A DNA stretch of 64,000 nt, taken from the NCBI RefSeq assembly GCF_015207005.2, contig NZ_JADEXS020000001.1, positions 1,798,001 through 1,862,000 on the forward strand, given 5' to 3'. The position numbers and the translations under genes are program-made. This document shows positions 62,138 to 64,000 of the stretch, in pieces. This DNA is from Desmonostoc muscorum LEGE 12446. Its GTDB lineage: Bacteria; Cyanobacteriota; Cyanobacteriia; Cyanobacteriales; Nostocaceae. How positions within the stretch are numbered: position 1 is the stretch's first letter; the number at the start of each line of letters is the position of its first letter. The notes beneath the pieces are model-generated. The model saw nothing but the letters and a program-made list of their open reading frames with translations. It did no database searches and was not told where the DNA came from.

Positions 62138-64000
62138 TTATTCGTCATCAACTTCTGATTCTTCTACCCATTCAGGTGTAGTCATGGAATCAGAAAATTC
62201 TGTTGAGTCATCTGTGAAGCGGATGACTTGACCGTTGAAAAATGTTGCTAAATGTTGAGCTGCGATCGCCACTTCATCCGGTTCCCAATTAGCTGGGGGT
62301 GCTTGGGTTGGTTGTGGAGGCAAAGTTTTTACCCCATTTCCATTCATCCCATTGCCATTCCTTGCTGGCGACTCGGTTTTGACTTGTGCGGTTGGTGTTG
62401 CTGGTGGTGGAGTAACTGGCTGTGGTGCTGGTGCTGGAGGCGAAATTTGCTGGTTGTAACTGGGAGTAGGTGGTTGCTGAGGGCGAGTAGAGTCTTTTGG
62501 TGCAGGATTATTTCTGGTTGAAGTAGGAGTTACAGAGGTTACTTGTTCTAGATTTACCTGAACTTCACACCCAAAAGTCTTATGGAAAGCTGCCTTTATC
62601 ATCGGCAGATCAGATTTAAGTGTTTCATACCATTTAGAGCCTTTAACAGCAACACGCGCTACAGTCCCGTTAAACTCTATTAGCTGGCACATTTGCCCCA
62701 GTAAAGCTTGCCTGGAAGGCATCGGAAAATTAGCCCGTACCTGTTGCCAAACCTGGCCTAAGTCATACTGTGCCGCACCAACAACTTCTGAAGTTACTGG
62801 TTCAATGTCCACAGGTGGTACAGGAACAGCTACAGGTTCTGGAGTTGGTGATGAAACCGAGTTAGCAGCAGAATTGTGATTTGTTTGCCTATCATTTGGG
62901 GGAGATGATGTGATGGGCTGATTTTGGGCAGTTGTTTGATGATGGTTTGCAGGATTATGATTTGTTTGCCGTTCATCTGGGGAAGATGATGTGACGCGGT
63001 GATTTTGGGCACCTGCTAGATGATGGTTTGCTCCGTTGTGATTGGTTTGCCCATTAGTTAAAGGTACAGAAGAGACTGGATAATTTTGGGCAACTGCTGG
63101 AGGATAATTTGGAGATACAGCAGGCGTATTAACTTGGGGTTGGATACTTGGGGCTTGTGGCTGAATATTCGTTGCACTGGGTAACAAGCCTAATATTGTT
63201 ACCTCCAACCACAAACGCGGCTGGGTGCTGTTTTTGATTTGCACTTCAGCTTCTCGCAGGTGTTTCTGTCCGGCTAAAATCATGCTCATGTGCCAGTTTT
63301 GGGCAAACTCCACCAGGGCTTTCCAAGTTTGCTGAGTACAAGCAACCAAATCATGGCGGTTGGGTGCTGTTCTGGCAATCAGTAAATCGCGGTAAAAACC
63401 GCCGAGATTTTGCAGAATAGTCAACGGTTCTCGACCACGATCTAAAATGTAGTGGGTACAGTCGAGAACTGCTTCTGGTTTATCTTGAGCGATCGCATTT
63501 AAAAGACCCAGTAAGTCTTGTTCGCTTACCGTCCCCACCAAATCCCAAACTTTATCCGGCGTCACTTCACCCGGTAATAAAGCCAATTGGTCAAGCAAAC
63601 TTTCAGCATCCCGTAACCCCCCCTGAGCAAGTTGGGCTACCAAAGTAACAGCATCGGGTGAAATATGAATGTTTTCTTTAGAGGCGATCGCACTTAAATG
63701 CTTAACCATCGCCTCTAACTGAATACGTCTAAAATCAAACCGCTGACAACGTGAAATAATTGTCGGTAAAACCCGTTGTGGATCTGTTGTCGCCAATACA
63801 AAAACTACGTGCCTTGGTGGCTCTTCTAGTGTTTTTAATAACGCGTTAAATGCCTGATTACTGAGCATGTGGCAATTATGCACCAAAAGTCCATTTGCCA
63901 CAAAGTTATGATTATCCGCCACTTCAATGTCATAAACTCGCTCAATCCCAGCGAGGTGAACAGATTCGACTGTTTCCAAACTTGTAATCCATTGATGGGA
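62138..64000 (-). CDS. dnaX: DNA polymerase III gamma/tau subunit (3' part, intein-containing, partial)
   Basis: The gene runs off the window at 64000; only the last 620 residues are present. The first 42 residues belong to the intein (see the separate entry). The extein resumes at CHMLSNQAFNALLKTLEEPP (clamp-loader AAA+ domain), with sensor TTDPQRVLPTIISRCQRF and GGLRDAESLLDQL, then the helical domain III. The C-terminal half (about 290-490) is a low-complexity tau-like linker with repeated TNHN, TSSSP and QNH motifs, and a final conserved helical segment (WYETLKSDLPMIKAAFHKTFG). The clamp-loader function is essential. Confidence 0.93.
   Translation of the reverse strand, partial: SHQWITSLETVESVHLAGIERVYDIEVADNHNFVANGLLVHNCHMLSNQAFNALLKTLEEPPRHVVFVLATTDPQRVLPTIISRCQRFDFRRIQLEAMVKHLSAIASKENIHISPDAVTLVAQLAQGGLRDAESLLDQLALLPGEVTPDKVWDLVGTVSEQDLLGLLNAIAQDKPEAVLDCTHYILDRGREPLTILQNLGGFYRDLLIARTAPNRHDLVACTQQTWKALVEFAQNWHMSMILAGQKHLREAEVQIKNSTQPRLWLEVTILGLLPSATNIQPQAPSIQPQVNTPAVSPNYPPAVAQNYPVSSVPLTNGQTNHNGANHHLAGAQNHRVTSSSPDERQTNHNPANHHQTTAQNQPITSSPPNDRQTNHNSAANSVSSPTPEPVAVPVPPVDIEPVTSEVVGAAQYDLGQVWQQVRANFPMPSRQALLGQMCQLIEFNGTVARVAVKGSKWYETLKSDLPMIKAAFHKTFGCEVQVNLEQVTSVTPTSTRNNPAPKDSTRPQQPPTPSYNQQISPPAPAPQPVTPPPATPTAQVKTESPARNGNGMNGNGVKTLPPQPTQAPPANWEPDEVAIAAQHLATFFNGQVIRFTDDSTEFSDSMTTPEWVEESEVDDE
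63875..64000 (-). other. DnaX intein, C-terminal splicing part (cut by window edge)
   Basis: The last 42 intein residues, SHQWITSLETVESVHLAGIE then RVYDIEVADNHNFVANGLLVHN, show block F and block G with His-Asn before the +1 Cys (63872-63874). They are inserted in the AAA+ Walker B region before CHMLS. Whether an endonuclease or a split form lies beyond the window cannot be seen. Confidence 0.9.

Overview
The window looks like chromosome of a filamentous, probably heterocyst-forming cyanobacterium (Nostocales). Signs are the many HIP1 octamers (GCGATCGC), heptad-type short tandem repeats (GGGGATT/GGGGACT), a DnaX intein, and cyanobacterial families such as DUF1822, CHASE2/CHAT proteins, DUF928, SBBP-repeat and PEP-CTERM-like proteins, plus an MgdA-like glucolipid glycosyltransferase. 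This is inferred from gene content; no marker gene fixes the genus.

Layout. 0-5.2 kb: a phosphodiester glycosidase, the RNA ligase RtcB split by a 322-residue intein, a SAM methyltransferase overlapping a HAD phosphatase-like gene, and tRNA-Ala(CGC). 5.25-7.93 kb: a decayed Tn7/CAST-like transposon three bases past the tRNA, holding a broken ISAs1 transposase, an HsdS fragment and a TnsC/TniB remnant. 8-12.4 kb: a glycosyltransferase, two TVP38/TMEM64 membrane proteins and a MerA-like flavoprotein, a likely functional cluster. 12.7-15.7 kb: a large secreted PA14/Calx-beta/sugar-dehydrogenase protein. 17-22 kb: MgtE, and an ATP-grasp gene cut by an IS630-family element with exact TA target duplication.

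22.4-37.8 kb is the most system-like part. A sigma-70-like factor, a DUF1822 protein and a TPR-CHAT caspase-like protease lie on the minus strand. Divergent from them are an RTX-type protein, two paralogous PEP-CTERM-like secreted proteins, a two-partner-secretion exoprotein, a membrane CHAT-CHASE2 protein and a DUF928 protein. 38-46 kb: rpiA, two paralogous four-EF-hand proteins, two tandem secreted peritrophin-A (insect-type chitin-binding) proteins, an SBBP beta-propeller protein and a DsbA-like oxidoreductase.

46-64 kb: an SLH protein, a Gly/Tyr/Gln-repeat membrane protein, DUF58, a PPOX-fold protein and a nuclease; a DUF11 surface-protein gene broken by an antisense group II intron; a MoaD-like protein; a Ser/Thr kinase fused to a periplasmic-binding domain; a probable glucolipid glycosyltransferase; and the 3' part of dnaX with the C-terminal part of an intein, cut by the window edge. 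Many intergenic regions are filled with small non-coding elements with terminal inverted repeats and with short tandem repeats, and several apparent N-terminal ORF extensions are artefacts of these repeats. The richest leads are the peritrophin pair, the CHAT/DUF1822/sigma module and the tRNA-linked transposon remnant.
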